Of a stretch of 64,000 nt of DNA, positions 35,623 to 44,772 are shown one piece after another; the stretch's first letter is position 1; the number at the start of each line of letters is the position of its first letter. The DNA lies in contig NZ_PDOD01000001.1 of NCBI RefSeq assembly GCF_003226325.1, positions 930,001 to 994,000 of the forward strand, given 5' to 3'. Source of the DNA: Salipaludibacillus keqinensis. Lineage in GTDB: Bacteria > Bacillota > Bacilli > Bacillales > Salisediminibacteriaceae. The notes beneath the pieces were generated by a model. That model saw nothing but the letters and a program-made list of their open reading frames with translations. It did no database searches and was not told the origin of the DNA. A program made the translations under genes and the position numbers.

Positions 35623-37047
35623 ATGAAAGTAGATTTCATTATCCAGAATACGTTCGTTATGACGATGGAAGGTAACGGCGTCGGTATGATTGAAAATGGC
35701 GCCATTGCCATTAAGGGAAATACGATTGAAGCGGTAGGAACAACGGACGAAATAAGGAGAGATTATTCGGCGGAAGAAGTGATTAATGGGGAAAATAAAT
35801 TGGTCATGCCCGGTCTCATTGATGCTCATATTCATACAGGAATAGGGATCTTGCGTGGTGTCTCCCAAGATATTCACAACTGGATGCAGGAGGGGCTGTG
35901 GCCATTTATGAAGCATGTCACTCCTGAAGATAACGTGAAAGGGTCGATGATGAATATTATCGAAGGGATTAAAGCGGGAACGACTACGTTTTGCGATTAT
36001 GATGGGAATATGAACGACATTGTGGAAAACTACGTAATGGTTGGTGCCAGAGCACGAGTAGCAGAACTAGTCAACGAGATTCCGAATGATATTGGCGATG
36101 TGCCTGTTGGAGAATTGTATCCCTTCCATTCGGAAATCGGCGAAAGAAAGCTACAAAATAATATTCGTTTAATAGAAAACTGGCATGGCGCCGAAAACGG
36201 TAGAATTACTTGTATGCTAGGACCCCATGGACCTGATATGATGAGCCTCGAATTGATGCAGGAAATGAAAGGGTTAGCAGAAATGTATGATACGAAACTT
36301 CATATGCACGTGGCCCAAGGAGATCGAGAAATTGATCAAATGATCAAGCGTTATGGAAAACGAAGTATTGCCTTTTTAGATGATATTGGTTATTTAAATG
36401 ATCGTCTCCTGGCTGTTCATTTAACAGAAGCAACGAAAGAAGAGACGCAACTTGTTGCAAAACGAGGGGCATCGATGATTAACTGTTCCGGTAGTATTGG
36501 CATCATCGATGGGATCGTTCCTCCCATTTTAGAGTTTTTGGAAGCGGGAGGAGTAGCAGCCTTAGGTTCTGACCAAGCTCCTGGGAACAACTGTAATAAT
36601 ATGTTCAATGAAATGAAATTTGTCTCCATTTTGAATAAAGCGAAGCGCCAAGACCCGTCTGTTTTTCCAGCTCATTTATCCCTTCGGTTAGCGACGATCG
36701 AGTCAGCGAAAGCGATTGGTCTAGCAGATGAGGTAGGTTCGTTGAGAGCCGGGAAAAAAGCTGATTTATTACTTGTCGATCTGCAAGAGCCAAGCCTGTC
36801 TCCTGTTATTACAGATCCGATTCGAAATATCGTTCCGAACCTGGTTTACTCAGCAAAAGGAAGCGAAGTAGAATCCGTCATGATTGATGGACAATTCATC
36901 ATGAGAGACAAACAATTGTTAACAGTGAACGAGAAAGAAGTCATCGCCATTGCGCAGGAAGCAGCCAATTCCATTAGCGAAAAAGCGAAAGGCGATATCC
37001 ATCCAAACAGCCCATTAATCAAACGGATGGAAGCGGGGGAGTTGTAA
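35623..37047 (+). CDS. amidohydrolase of the TrzN/MtaD (S-adenosylhomocysteine deaminase-like) type
   Basis: This metal-dependent hydrolase of 474 aa has the HxH motif LIDAHIHTG, then HMHVAQGD, AVHLTE and the catalytic Asp in ALGSDQAPGN, with the flanking beta-sandwich (GKKADLLLVD). This is the atrazine chlorohydrolase/guanine deaminase/adenosylhomocysteine deaminase branch; substrate unknown. The start is ATG 35623, behind AAAGGAG. An in-frame ATG at 35545 lies inside a hairpin repeat and is not credible. It is monocistronic, flanked by a hairpin repeat on both sides. Confidence 0.87.
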   Translation: MKVDFIIQNTFVMTMEGNGVGMIENGAIAIKGNTIEAVGTTDEIRRDYSAEEVINGENKLVMPGLIDAHIHTGIGILRGVSQDIHNWMQEGLWPFMKHVTPEDNVKGSMMNIIEGIKAGTTTFCDYDGNMNDIVENYVMVGARARVAELVNEIPNDIGDVPVGELYPFHSEIGERKLQNNIRLIENWHGAENGRITCMLGPHGPDMMSLELMQEMKGLAEMYDTKLHMHVAQGDREIDQMIKRYGKRSIAFLDDIGYLNDRLLAVHLTEATKEETQLVAKRGASMINCSGSIGIIDGIVPPILEFLEAGGVAALGSDQAPGNNCNNMFNEMKFVSILNKAKRQDPSVFPAHLSLRLATIESAKAIGLADEVGSLRAGKKADLLLVDLQEPSLSPVITDPIRNIVPNLVYSAKGSEVESVMIDGQFIMRDKQLLTVNEKEVIAIAQEAANSISEKAKGDIHPNSPLIKRMEAGEL

Positions 37048-37106
37048 CCGCAGGGACGGTTCTTCTGGTTGAACTCCTGTTAACCGCAAGAACCGTCCCC
37101 CTGGTT
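37046..37106. repeat. GGGACGGTTCT hairpin repeat, copy 10 (full length)
   Basis: The left arm AACCGCAGGGACGGTTCTTC and the right arm GCAAGAACCGTCCCCCTGGTT pair around a central GGTTGAACTCCTGTTAACC. The opening A residues are part of the amidohydrolase stop TAA. Confidence 0.87.
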
Positions 37107-37137
37107 ATCCTATAAAATTATTAATGGGGAGGGGTAA

Positions 37138-37307
37138 ATGATGAGTATACAGGATTTTCTTAAATTCTAGGTATTATCATGTGTATGACTGGAGGTATAA
37201 TCACTAGTTTACATGGCTCTGATTACTACTTAATATTACTTGTTCTTGGAGTTATATTGTTTTTTATAGCTAAAATTGACCGATTATTTAAGAAGAGCGC
37301 CACTTAG
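37138..37307 (+). pseudogene. frameshifted small membrane protein gene
   Basis: A strong GGGGAGGGG site precedes ATG 37138/37141, but the frame stops at TAG 37168-37170 after MSIQDFLKF. In the next frame, starting one base back (CTA at 37167), the reading continues as LGIIMCMTGG, a hydrophobic segment LILLVLGVILFFIAKI and a basic tail, ending at TAG 37305 inside a terminator loop. One missing base would restore a single membrane protein of about 56 residues. No canonical slippery site is seen, so a loss-of-function indel or a sequence error is more likely than programmed frameshifting. The family is not recognised. Confidence 0.6.
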
Positions 37308-37320
37308 GGCGCTCTAATTT
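37294..37320 (+). terminator. terminator of the small membrane protein gene
   Basis: AGAGCGCC (37294-37301) pairs with GGCGCTCT (37308-37315), followed by AATTTTAT. The stop codon of the shifted frame lies in the loop. Confidence 0.75.
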
Positions 37321-37851
37321 TATGGAATAAGAATAATGAATGTTTGGTTTAAAGTCTATTCTTTATTTGCTTCCGTCTGTTTCTGGACTATCTAATAGAT
37401 GATCTGGCATTTACCGCATCACATACTTTCGCCTCGCACAAAAACTCCCGGTTATCCGAATTCGACACGAACTGTAATCAGAAAGCATCGGTTACTATCT
37501 CAACTCACAGTAATACAACAGAAAAGACCTAATCGCTCGACGGAAAACGCGAGATCTGCATAAAACGACGGCAATTTTACCAAATATTTTGCTACAGAAG
37601 ACAAGCCTCTATATAAGAAAGTCGGGACTATTTCGTGTCTCGAAAATTCAAGATATTGTGACTTTATATTCAGACACACTCCCATGAACGACCCTCCAAA
37701 GGTCGCATTATTATTTGTCGAAACATCCCGCTTTCCATGTGGGGCATTTTTATTGCAAGAATTATTGACAGAATATTCTGTTGCAAAAGTGGCAGATTTT
37801 TCCTACGCTTAGAATAGTTCGAAAGCCGAACAATTTAAATGGAGAGCAGGG
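37316..37851. other. intergenic region upstream of the M4 protease
   Basis: In these roughly 540 bases I see no credible gene; a minus-strand open frame at 37500-37685 has no family features. TTGACA at 37765-37770 overlaps the palindrome ACAGAATATTCTGT (37768-37781), a possible -35 box and operator, but no -10 box sits at 17 bases. Confidence 0.5.
37768..37781. promoter_or_regulatory. 14-bp palindrome upstream of the M4 protease
   Basis: ACAGAATATTCTGT is a perfect palindrome about 70 bases before the protease start and overlaps a TTGACA hexamer. TTGCAA occurs on both sides (37753-37758 and 37781-37786). A regulator site controlling secreted protease expression is plausible but unproven. Confidence 0.35.
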
Positions 37852-39720
37852 ATGGTATTGAAGAAACCAGTATCGCTAATGTTATCGGGTCTAATCTTGG
37901 GATCGGGTTTTCTGGCAGGCGGGGGTGCTTCCCACGCTGACGAAAACGGGGAGTTTGGAACACTAGGTAATGACGGGGAGCTTAGAGTGATGAATCAGAA
38001 TAATCAAGGCCCGCCATCATTTGTGGCAGGCATGCTTTCCGAGCGGTTTGAGCAAGCCAATGGCCAGAATGCCAAACGATTTCTCGAGCAGCATAAAGAC
38101 GTTTTTGAAATGGATGCTCCGGAACAGAATCTGAAAGAAGTAAGAGCAACTGAAGACGAACTAGGAATGACCCACGTGCGGCTTCAGCAGACCAAAGACG
38201 GGGTTCCAGTGGACAGAAACGAACTGAACGTTCATTTCAATGAGAATAATGAAGTCACCGTTGTTAACGGCAACTATGACAGCAAGCTCGACGAAATTAA
38301 GCTCGACACAACTCCGCGTCTGGCAAAAAATTCAGCAATGGAAGTGGCAAAAGACGCTGTCAATGCACCGGATTTCATTGAATTCGAAAAATCGGATCTC
38401 ATTGTCTATCCGTTTCAGGATGATTATTTCCTTGCCTACCGTGTGAATCTTGAGTTTCACAGCGGAGCTGCGGGCAACTGGTTCATTTATGTGGATGCCC
38501 ATTCCGGTGACATCATTGACCGCTATGATGCGATGACGGGGATCGGTCATTTTGAAGAAATGCTTGATACAGCGCCGGTTACAGAAGAAGACCCCGGCGC
38601 TTTCCAGTCCCAGTTTACGTCAGGCATTTCCCCCCTTTCTATTGACCCTGACACACTTCATCAGTCCCGTGGAAAAGGAATCGGTACAACAGGTGCACAG
38701 AAAAACCTGAACCTCGGTCACGGACCAGGTGAAAACGGAGGACAGACATTTTACTTAGCCGACCAGCGCTCAGACGAAATGGACGGCATTTATACTTACA
38801 ACATGCAAAACACAACCAACCGGATGTGGTTGTATGAAAACGACAACGCCTCCTGGAAGAATGTCGTCTACGACGGGGACAGCAGTTCATGGGAAACCGT
38901 CGGCCAAGGACCTGGCGTGGACGCCCATAAAAATTCCCGGATTGTGTATGATTACTTCAAGGAAAATCACGGACGCAATTCCCTTGATGACAATGGGATG
39001 GCGATTGAATCCCGTGTTCACTACGCAACAGAATTCAACAATGCTTTCTGGAGTAACGGGCTTGCGATGATGACATACGGGGACGGGGACGGACAGCAGT
39101 TTATCCCGCTTGCGGCACTGGATGTTACCGCTCATGAAATGATGCACGGGATTACTCACTACAACGGTGGTCTGCGCTACCGCTTTGAAACTGGTGCGGT
39201 CAACGAAGCGTTCTCAGACACCTTCGGAAGCATCATTGACGACCGCAGCTGGCATGTGGGTGAGGACATTATGGGTGAAGCCTGGCTTGAAGACGGACGC
39301 TTTGCGCTCCGGAGCAGTGAAGACCCTGGTCTTTTCCCAGTAAATCAATCTTTCTGGGCCTACAGTGTGGATGGTGAAGGACGGTATCCTTCCCATATGG
39401 AAGAATTCTACTTCCTTCCGGGCAACATGGATAACGGCGGCGTACACATCAACTGTACAATCCTCCAGCATTCCGCTTACCTTGTGTCAGAAGAATATGA
39501 CATGGGACGCGATGTAGTTGCCGATGTATGGTACCGTTCATACGACTACCTTCACTTCGACGCGACGTTCGCTGAATTCCGCGAAGCGATCCTTCAGTCC
39601 GCGATCGATCTTTACGGGGAAAACAGTGAAGAATATGACGCCTTCCTCGGCGCCTTCGATGACATCGGCCTCTATGAAGGCTGGGATTACGATGAAAACT
39701 TCCGCGACCCGCTCTGGTAG
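37852..39720 (+). CDS. secreted M4-family neutral metalloprotease (thermolysin-like)
   Basis: This exported zinc endopeptidase is a 622-aa pre-pro-protein. The signal peptide spans residues 1-29 (ends SHA). An FTP/PepSY-type propeptide (THVRLQQTKDGVPVDRNELNVHFN...) extends to about 235. The catalytic domain has H428-E-M-M-H432 and E452 (GAVNEAFSD), spaced 24 as in thermolysin, and the transition-state His in NGGVHIN. HEMMH is unusual where HELTH is common. Codon choice is clearly richer in G and C at third positions than in neighbouring genes, suggesting acquisition by transfer. GGAGAG precedes ATG 37852. Confidence 0.92.
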   Translation: MVLKKPVSLMLSGLILGSGFLAGGGASHADENGEFGTLGNDGELRVMNQNNQGPPSFVAGMLSERFEQANGQNAKRFLEQHKDVFEMDAPEQNLKEVRATEDELGMTHVRLQQTKDGVPVDRNELNVHFNENNEVTVVNGNYDSKLDEIKLDTTPRLAKNSAMEVAKDAVNAPDFIEFEKSDLIVYPFQDDYFLAYRVNLEFHSGAAGNWFIYVDAHSGDIIDRYDAMTGIGHFEEMLDTAPVTEEDPGAFQSQFTSGISPLSIDPDTLHQSRGKGIGTTGAQKNLNLGHGPGENGGQTFYLADQRSDEMDGIYTYNMQNTTNRMWLYENDNASWKNVVYDGDSSSWETVGQGPGVDAHKNSRIVYDYFKENHGRNSLDDNGMAIESRVHYATEFNNAFWSNGLAMMTYGDGDGQQFIPLAALDVTAHEMMHGITHYNGGLRYRFETGAVNEAFSDTFGSIIDDRSWHVGEDIMGEAWLEDGRFALRSSEDPGLFPVNQSFWAYSVDGEGRYPSHMEEFYFLPGNMDNGGVHINCTILQHSAYLVSEEYDMGRDVVADVWYRSYDYLHFDATFAEFREAILQSAIDLYGENSEEYDAFLGAFDDIGLYEGWDYDENFRDPLW

Positions 39721-39737
39721 GAGCCGGCAGCATCTCA

Positions 39738-39770
39738 CCCCGTTCCGCGTACTCGCGGAACGGGGATTTT
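39738..39770 (+). terminator. strong terminator of the M4 protease gene
   Basis: CCCCGTTCCGCG (39738-39749) pairs perfectly with CGCGGAACGGGG (39754-39765) around TACT, followed by ATTTTTAT. Confidence 0.9.
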
Positions 39771-39809
39771 TATGTTTCACGGTTTTTTACAATTGTGGTT
39801 CCCACTTGT

Positions 39810-39861
39810 GGTTCCTGACCCCCAACACGGTATAACTTTAAAGTGCTGGGGGACAGGAACC
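39810..39861. repeat. second-family inverted repeat (GGTTCCTG/CAGGAACC), copy A
   Basis: Arms 39810-39828 and 39843-39861 pair at 17 of 19 positions around a loop with ACTTTAAAG. The arm core CCTGACCCCCA / TGGGGGACAGG and the TTTAAAG core relate it to the element at 46118-46166. Confidence 0.65.
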
Positions 39862-39999
39862 TTTTCCGTTGCCTCGACACGCATGGTAATATAAAAGAGA
39901 TGGTTTATCGTAAGCGTCATCTCGCCCGCATACCAATGTAGACGAGTCTTTTTGCAGGAAGCCTAAACGTACACGATTATACAAGGGAGGTGATATCCT

Positions 40000-41691
40000 G
40001 TGAACACAAAATTGGCCAAAAGTCTTCTTCTTCCAGAAGCATATAACAAACGTCTGCTGCAGCGGGATATCATTGCAGGTATCACGGTGTTAGTGATGCT
40101 CGTTCCGCAAAGTATGGCCTATGCGATGCTTGCTGGACTCCCGCCGGTGATGGGTTTATATGCTTCTACCATACCGTTGCTCATCTATGCACTGCTAGGG
40201 GCCTCCCGTTACCTGGCTGTTGGTCCTGTGGCAATGGCTTCGATCCTCGTTTTTGCAGGAGTGTCGGTTCTCGCAGAACCGGGCAGTCCGCAATACATAG
40301 AGCTGGTTATTTTGCTCACACTGATGGCTGGGCTGATCCAGCTGCTTTTAAGCCTATTAAATGCAGGCGCGTTTATTAAGTTTGTTTCCAAACATGTGAT
40401 TAGCGGCTTCACCTCGGCTGTGGCAATTATTATTGCCTTAAGCCAGGTAGGCAGCTTGTTAGGCATGGAACTCTCGAGCCAAAACCAGGTGATTTTTTTA
40501 CTGGGTGATATTTTCAGGAACCTTACAAAGATTCATCTTCTGACGGCAGTTATTGGTGTAGGTGCATTTTTCTTTCTGCGATTTGCTGGAAAGATCTCCA
40601 CACGCCTTCCGTGGCCACTGATTACCGTTTTACTTGGCGTGATTGTCGTCTATACTTTGCAGCTCGAAGGACGGGGCGTCTCCATCGTCGGTGATGTGCC
40701 GGCGGGGCTGCCGCAATTTGGCTTTCCAGAAGTTTCCTTCAGCGCTGTGCAACTACTTTTCCCAGCGGCATTGACGATCGCCTTGATTGCAATGATGGAG
40801 TCACTGGCGATTACTAAAACGCTGGCAGGAGATTCCGGGGAAAGAGTAAACATCAATAAAGAATTAAAAGCGATCGGTGCTGCCAATGCGATCGGCTCCT
40901 TTTTACAATCCTATGTCGTTACCGGGAGCTTCTCCAGAAGTGCGGTGAATTTTCACGCCGGCGCAGTGTCAAAAATATCGACGGTTGTCACAGCACTTGG
41001 GATCGTATTAACACTGTTCTTTTTCACACCGCTTTTTTACTATCTTCCGCAGGCGGTGCTCGCTGCGATTATTATGTCCGCAGTGTTCGGCTTAATTGAT
41101 TTCCGTGCGATGAGAAAATCCTTTCAAATTAAAGCGGCAGACGGATGGGTCTGGTGTTTGACGTTCGCTGCTACGCTGTTAATCGGAATTCAGTGGGGGC
41201 TACTGATTGGGGTATTGGTTTCTCTATGTATCTTAATCCACCAGATCTCCCATCCTAAAGTGGTGGAGCTCGGCTGGCACGGACCTTCCCGGACGTACCG
41301 AGATATTCAGCGTTATGAGCAAGCTAACAAGCCCCGCACGATGCTGCTTCTGCGGATCGATACGAGAATCCATTTTTCCAACGCAGAAAGTCTCGAAGAT
41401 CAGATCACAGGGGCTTTAAAGAGGGATATGGAAGCTTCTGATAGGTTGAAGGACTGCATTTTGGATATGGGCAGCGTCAACGATATCGATACGGTAGGCG
41501 TAGAAATGATCGAACGGATCATGACTCGGTATCACGGCAATGTCAATGTGTGGCTGGTTAACCTTAAAGGACCTGTCCGAGACGTATTAAAAAAATCCCT
41601 CATTGCAGAAAAATATGCCGAACAGATCTCCTTCCTTTCACTGGAAAAAATAGTAGAGAAAAGAAAACCGACTATTGAGTATTTGATTTAA
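40000..41691 (+). CDS. SulP-family anion transporter with STAS domain
   Basis: This membrane transporter of 563 aa is likely for sulfate, bicarbonate or another anion. The N-terminal family signature LLPEAYNKRLLQRDIIAGITVLVMLVPQSMAYAMLAGLPPVMGLYAS is clear, followed by about 10-12 hydrophobic segments to residue 400. The C-terminal STAS domain (about 440-550) contains RIDTRIHFSNAESLEDQI and DCILDMGSVNDIDTVG. GTG 40000 has an excellent GGGAGGTGAT site. Like the preceding protease gene it is richer in GC than the surroundings. Anion specificity is undetermined. Confidence 0.92.
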   Translation: MNTKLAKSLLLPEAYNKRLLQRDIIAGITVLVMLVPQSMAYAMLAGLPPVMGLYASTIPLLIYALLGASRYLAVGPVAMASILVFAGVSVLAEPGSPQYIELVILLTLMAGLIQLLLSLLNAGAFIKFVSKHVISGFTSAVAIIIALSQVGSLLGMELSSQNQVIFLLGDIFRNLTKIHLLTAVIGVGAFFFLRFAGKISTRLPWPLITVLLGVIVVYTLQLEGRGVSIVGDVPAGLPQFGFPEVSFSAVQLLFPAALTIALIAMMESLAITKTLAGDSGERVNINKELKAIGAANAIGSFLQSYVVTGSFSRSAVNFHAGAVSKISTVVTALGIVLTLFFFTPLFYYLPQAVLAAIIMSAVFGLIDFRAMRKSFQIKAADGWVWCLTFAATLLIGIQWGLLIGVLVSLCILIHQISHPKVVELGWHGPSRTYRDIQRYEQANKPRTMLLLRIDTRIHFSNAESLEDQITGALKRDMEASDRLKDCILDMGSVNDIDTVGVEMIERIMTRYHGNVNVWLVNLKGPVRDVLKKSLIAEKYAEQISFLSLEKIVEKRKPTIEYLI

Positions 41692-41725
41692 TAAAAGCTG
41701 TTTGTGAACTTACTCTACATAAGAT

Positions 41726-41768
41726 AAACGACCTAAACGTGATCATTCATTACGTTTAGGTCGTTTTT
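41726..41768. terminator. bidirectional terminator after sulP
   Basis: AAACGACCTAAACGT (41726-41740) pairs exactly with ACGTTTAGGTCGTTT (41752-41766), followed by TTTAT. It serves the convergent sulP and small membrane protein genes. Confidence 0.9.
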
Positions 41769-41805
41769 ATATGGGAAAACTTCCGCTTTAGAATCATCCC
41801 TCTAG

Positions 41806-42222
41806 TTATCCATAATTCCCATGACGATCACAGGTTTTCTCTAATATTCTTTGATACTCCCCATCAACAACCACGTTCCCATAAACCTCATACTCCGCCT
41901 TTAAAAACCGCACCACACAGTCCACTTCATACGCGCTATGGCAAGAGTAATACGTGTTCGGATTCTCAACTGGTTCACAACGAATAGAGATCCGAAAGTT
42001 TTCCCGTTGCTGATCGCTCGTTAACTTTACGTAATAAACCGGATCAATCGGACCCATTCTGACCCAGTTTTCGTTATCGTACAAGTCACCGACGTTCCAC
42101 CAATAATACCCATCCATGATTTTCTCCGCGCCAACCTCTGCCTGATTGTCTTTTCGTTTCGCCTTTTCATTCCTATAGGACCACACGAATACACTGACCG
42201 CGATCAAGATGACTGCCCACAT
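41806..42222 (-). CDS. membrane-anchored hypothetical protein
   Basis: This is a 138-aa protein with one N-terminal membrane segment (MWAVILIAVSVFVWSY), a basic stretch (RNEKAKRK) and a soluble, aromatic-rich domain containing YYWWNVGDLYDNENWVRMGPIDP and four Cys. I do not recognise the family. ATG 42222 is preferred, with GGGAG eight bases before; GTG 42231 is in frame but overlaps the site. It is monocistronic and at the border of the variable island. Confidence 0.68.
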   Translation of the reverse strand: MWAVILIAVSVFVWSYRNEKAKRKDNQAEVGAEKIMDGYYWWNVGDLYDNENWVRMGPIDPVYYVKLTSDQQRENFRISIRCEPVENPNTYYSCHSAYEVDCVVRFLKAEYEVYGNVVVDGEYQRILEKTCDRHGNYG

Positions 42223-42375
42223 ACAAATCACTCCCTAACAAGGATTGTTTCTTTTAGTTTAATCTAAGCAAACCACGAACCTACCAGAATTTTCACCAGG
42301 GTTCCATGCTAAAAAAGGAATTTCTTCCATTTGAAGCGAATCTATTAAACTTGAACAGAAAAAGGGGGGAACGCC

Positions 42376-43395
42376 ATGCCAATGAACAACCGAAAAAGAT
42401 TGTTGATGGTCATGAATGTTTTACGAACAGAAACAGACGGAGACCATCCTTTAACGATGAGCGAATTGAAAAGAATAATAGAAGACGCATCGGGCGAAGG
42501 TTTAGGAGCCACCGCATTACGGGACGACTTGAAATTTCTAGAACAATCAGATGACTTTCCAGTAGATACATACCTCGAAACGAACGGACTACCTAAGCAA
42601 TATTTTTATGACAGTCGCCTGTTCAACTTAAACGAACTAAGACTCCTCATCGATGCCGTCACCTCGGCCCGGTTCATAACCAAAAACGAAACAAGCAGCA
42701 TGATCGACAAACTCCACCAGCTCACAAGCACTCACCAGTCCGACCAATTGACCAATCACTTGAAAGTCGACGACCTCGTGAAAAGCGACAACCAGCATAT
42801 CAAATACTACATCTTCCACATTCACCAAGCCATTTCAGCCAGCAAAGCCATCACATTTCAGTATGGACGATACAACACTGCGAAGAAATTTGTCCTAAGC
42901 CGCGACGGCACTCCATACACGATAAATCCGTATGAACTCATTTGGAACAACGATTACTACTACCTTCTCGGCAAAAATCCAGGTTCAGGTAACCTACGTC
43001 ATTTCCGCGTCGATCGAATGAAGAACGTCCGTCCATCTGATGAAACATTTTTCCGCGATCCTTCATTTGATGCTACTGACTACCTAGGGAAGTTATTCCA
43101 TATGTATAGCGGCAAAGACGAGATTATCGAAATCGTGTTTGATAACCACCTAATCAACGTAATCATCGATCGCTTCGGCACAAACGTTCATGTGACAGCC
43201 TACAATGAGACGTCATTTTTGCTGAAAACTAGAGCTACGGTCAGTGAAGGCCTGCTCCGTTGGGTATTAACTTGGGGATCAGACGCAAAGGTATTAAAAC
43301 CTAACTCATTGGTTGAAAAAATGCAGTCAGAAGCGGAAAAAATGAGGGCTCTATACTTTGAGGAATCGGGAGTCAACATGGACCCCTTTCAATAA
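42376..43395 (+). CDS. WYL-domain transcriptional regulator
   Basis: This 339-aa regulator has an N-terminal winged helix (about 5-75: NRKRLLMVMNVLRTETDGDHPLTMSELKRI...) and a WYL domain (about 135-235) with YNTAKKF...INPYELIWNNDYYYLLG and RHFRVDRMKNV, which in the family bind nucleic acid or small ligands. WYL proteins often govern defence islands (BrxR, CapW) as well as metabolic genes. AAAGGGGGG precedes the ATG. It is followed 77 bases later by a DUF1643-like gene in the same direction, so it may regulate the accessory genes to the right. Confidence 0.85.
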   Translation: MPMNNRKRLLMVMNVLRTETDGDHPLTMSELKRIIEDASGEGLGATALRDDLKFLEQSDDFPVDTYLETNGLPKQYFYDSRLFNLNELRLLIDAVTSARFITKNETSSMIDKLHQLTSTHQSDQLTNHLKVDDLVKSDNQHIKYYIFHIHQAISASKAITFQYGRYNTAKKFVLSRDGTPYTINPYELIWNNDYYYLLGKNPGSGNLRHFRVDRMKNVRPSDETFFRDPSFDATDYLGKLFHMYSGKDEIIEIVFDNHLINVIIDRFGTNVHVTAYNETSFLLKTRATVSEGLLRWVLTWGSDAKVLKPNSLVEKMQSEAEKMRALYFEESGVNMDPFQ

Positions 43396-43472
43396 TATGG
43401 AAGGTCCTAGACCCATGTTGACTTATACTTTGGTTATCAAGTATTAAATCACTATAGAGGAGGAATGAAGAA

Positions 43473-44456
43473 ATGCCAAATGGAAAAAACGAAGGAATCT
43501 TTAACCCGTATGAAGTGATAGGGAAGTTTTATCAATACGAAGACAATGGGCACGTCTTCGTATGCCGCAGCGAAGCAAGAATCAAGAGAAGGAACACAAA
43601 GGCTCCACTAGAAGCCATATTTGTGCTAACAAACCCGGGCAGTTGCGAAACGAGAGGCAAATCTAGTTCATTTCCGGATTTAGATTCGGCACCTTTCCAA
43701 TCAGCCAAGTCCGATCCAACCCAAAAACAAATAGCACAAGTCATGTACAAAACAGGATTGAATCATATTGCCATATTAAATATATCCGACCTTAAGAGCG
43801 GTAAAATGGACGTGTTCAAGCAGCGATTAAAAGAAGCAGAAGAGTTCCCAGCATTTCATCACTCGATTTTCTCTCCTCCAAGAAGGGATGAATTAAATAA
43901 GTTGTTAAAGGAAAACCAAGGACCCGTGATTTTGGGTTGGGGAACAGATAACGTAATCAAAAAACATGCGAATCAAGCAATCGACTATTTAGTTGAGCTA
44001 TACATTCAACCGATCGGATATAAACATGTAAATCATCCTTATTACTATCATCCTCTCCGGCCTATTCATGACTTACAGAGTGAATGGCGAGAAGAAATAA
44101 TCGCTCAAATTAATAATTACCCAAACGATGGAACAAGAATTGTTAAGCCTGAACCTGAACCTGAACCTGAACTTGTTATTAAAGGCGAAATGGAATTTAC
44201 AGACTACCTATTAATCAGACATAAAATTATTAAAGGTCAAAGACAAATAAAAGAAAAATCAGCCGGCCAATATAATAACAGATTAAAAAACCTGCAAAAG
44301 AAAAATATTTACAATGGAGAATTGCAGATAGATCAAGAGATGAAAGATCAAATCAATCGGTATTATAAAGACTCTAAAAATATGTATCCTAAGGCAATAA
44401 AGTACCATATTGAATACTTAAATTATTTAAGTAATGAGAAAGAACAGATTATGTAA
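43473..44456 (+). CDS. DUF1643-like protein with proline-glutamate linker
   Basis: The N-terminal part (about 1-215 of 327 aa) resembles DUF1643: AIFVLTNPGSCE, PTQKQIAQVMYKTGLNHIAILNISDLKSGKM and GPVILGWGTDNV. A short Pro-Glu repeat (KPEPEPEPEL, about 227-236) leads to a lysine-rich helical C-terminal part that I do not recognise. DUF1643 proteins are common on phages and mobile islands, with unknown activity. It has a good GAGGAGG site and lies downstream of the WYL regulator. Confidence 0.68.
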   Translation: MPNGKNEGIFNPYEVIGKFYQYEDNGHVFVCRSEARIKRRNTKAPLEAIFVLTNPGSCETRGKSSSFPDLDSAPFQSAKSDPTQKQIAQVMYKTGLNHIAILNISDLKSGKMDVFKQRLKEAEEFPAFHHSIFSPPRRDELNKLLKENQGPVILGWGTDNVIKKHANQAIDYLVELYIQPIGYKHVNHPYYYHPLRPIHDLQSEWREEIIAQINNYPNDGTRIVKPEPEPEPELVIKGEMEFTDYLLIRHKIIKGQRQIKEKSAGQYNNRLKNLQKKNIYNGELQIDQEMKDQINRYYKDSKNMYPKAIKYHIEYLNYLSNEKEQIM

Positions 44457-44772
44457 TAGATGTTTCATTTTAATTGTTCTCCAACATAAAGTTTCAACCT
44501 AACCATTTAATTTGCACAGTTTATAAAATAGATTTATGCAGCTTACGAACAGTTGTGGCAATGTTAGCAAAGAATTAATTAATTTAATGTTGCAGAAAAC
44601 GAATCATACACGGTTTTACTTCGTGGGTAATGATGTAGCTAGTTAGATATTAAGCTATTCATCACTTTCTAAAATAAAGTGAATCTATCTTATGGTAAAA
44701 TGGTGTAGTATTATATTGGATTTTTCTGAACTAGAAAAGTGTCGGAAATTCACTAAAAAGGGGTTTTGGTAA
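44457..44772. other. intergenic region
   Basis: In these 316 AT-rich bases TTGCAC (44512-44517) and TATGCA (44535-44540), 17 apart, could be a promoter, but they are 230 bases from the next gene. No terminator or repeat stands out. Confidence 0.4.

Noticed and set aside
37160-37172. Programmed -1 frameshift in the small membrane protein gene
   Set aside because: The sequence before the stop lacks an X-XXY-YYZ slippery heptamer and no downstream stimulator is evident, so a simple indel is preferred.
37500-37685. Minus-strand open frame of 61 codons upstream of the M4 protease
   Set aside because: There is no convincing ribosome site and no recognisable family, and it lies in a region with several stops in other frames; treated as chance.
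39449-39780. Long minus- and plus-strand open frames within and after the M4 protease gene
   Set aside because: They are shadows of a GC-rich coding sequence; they lack ribosome sites and overlap a well-supported protease and its terminator.
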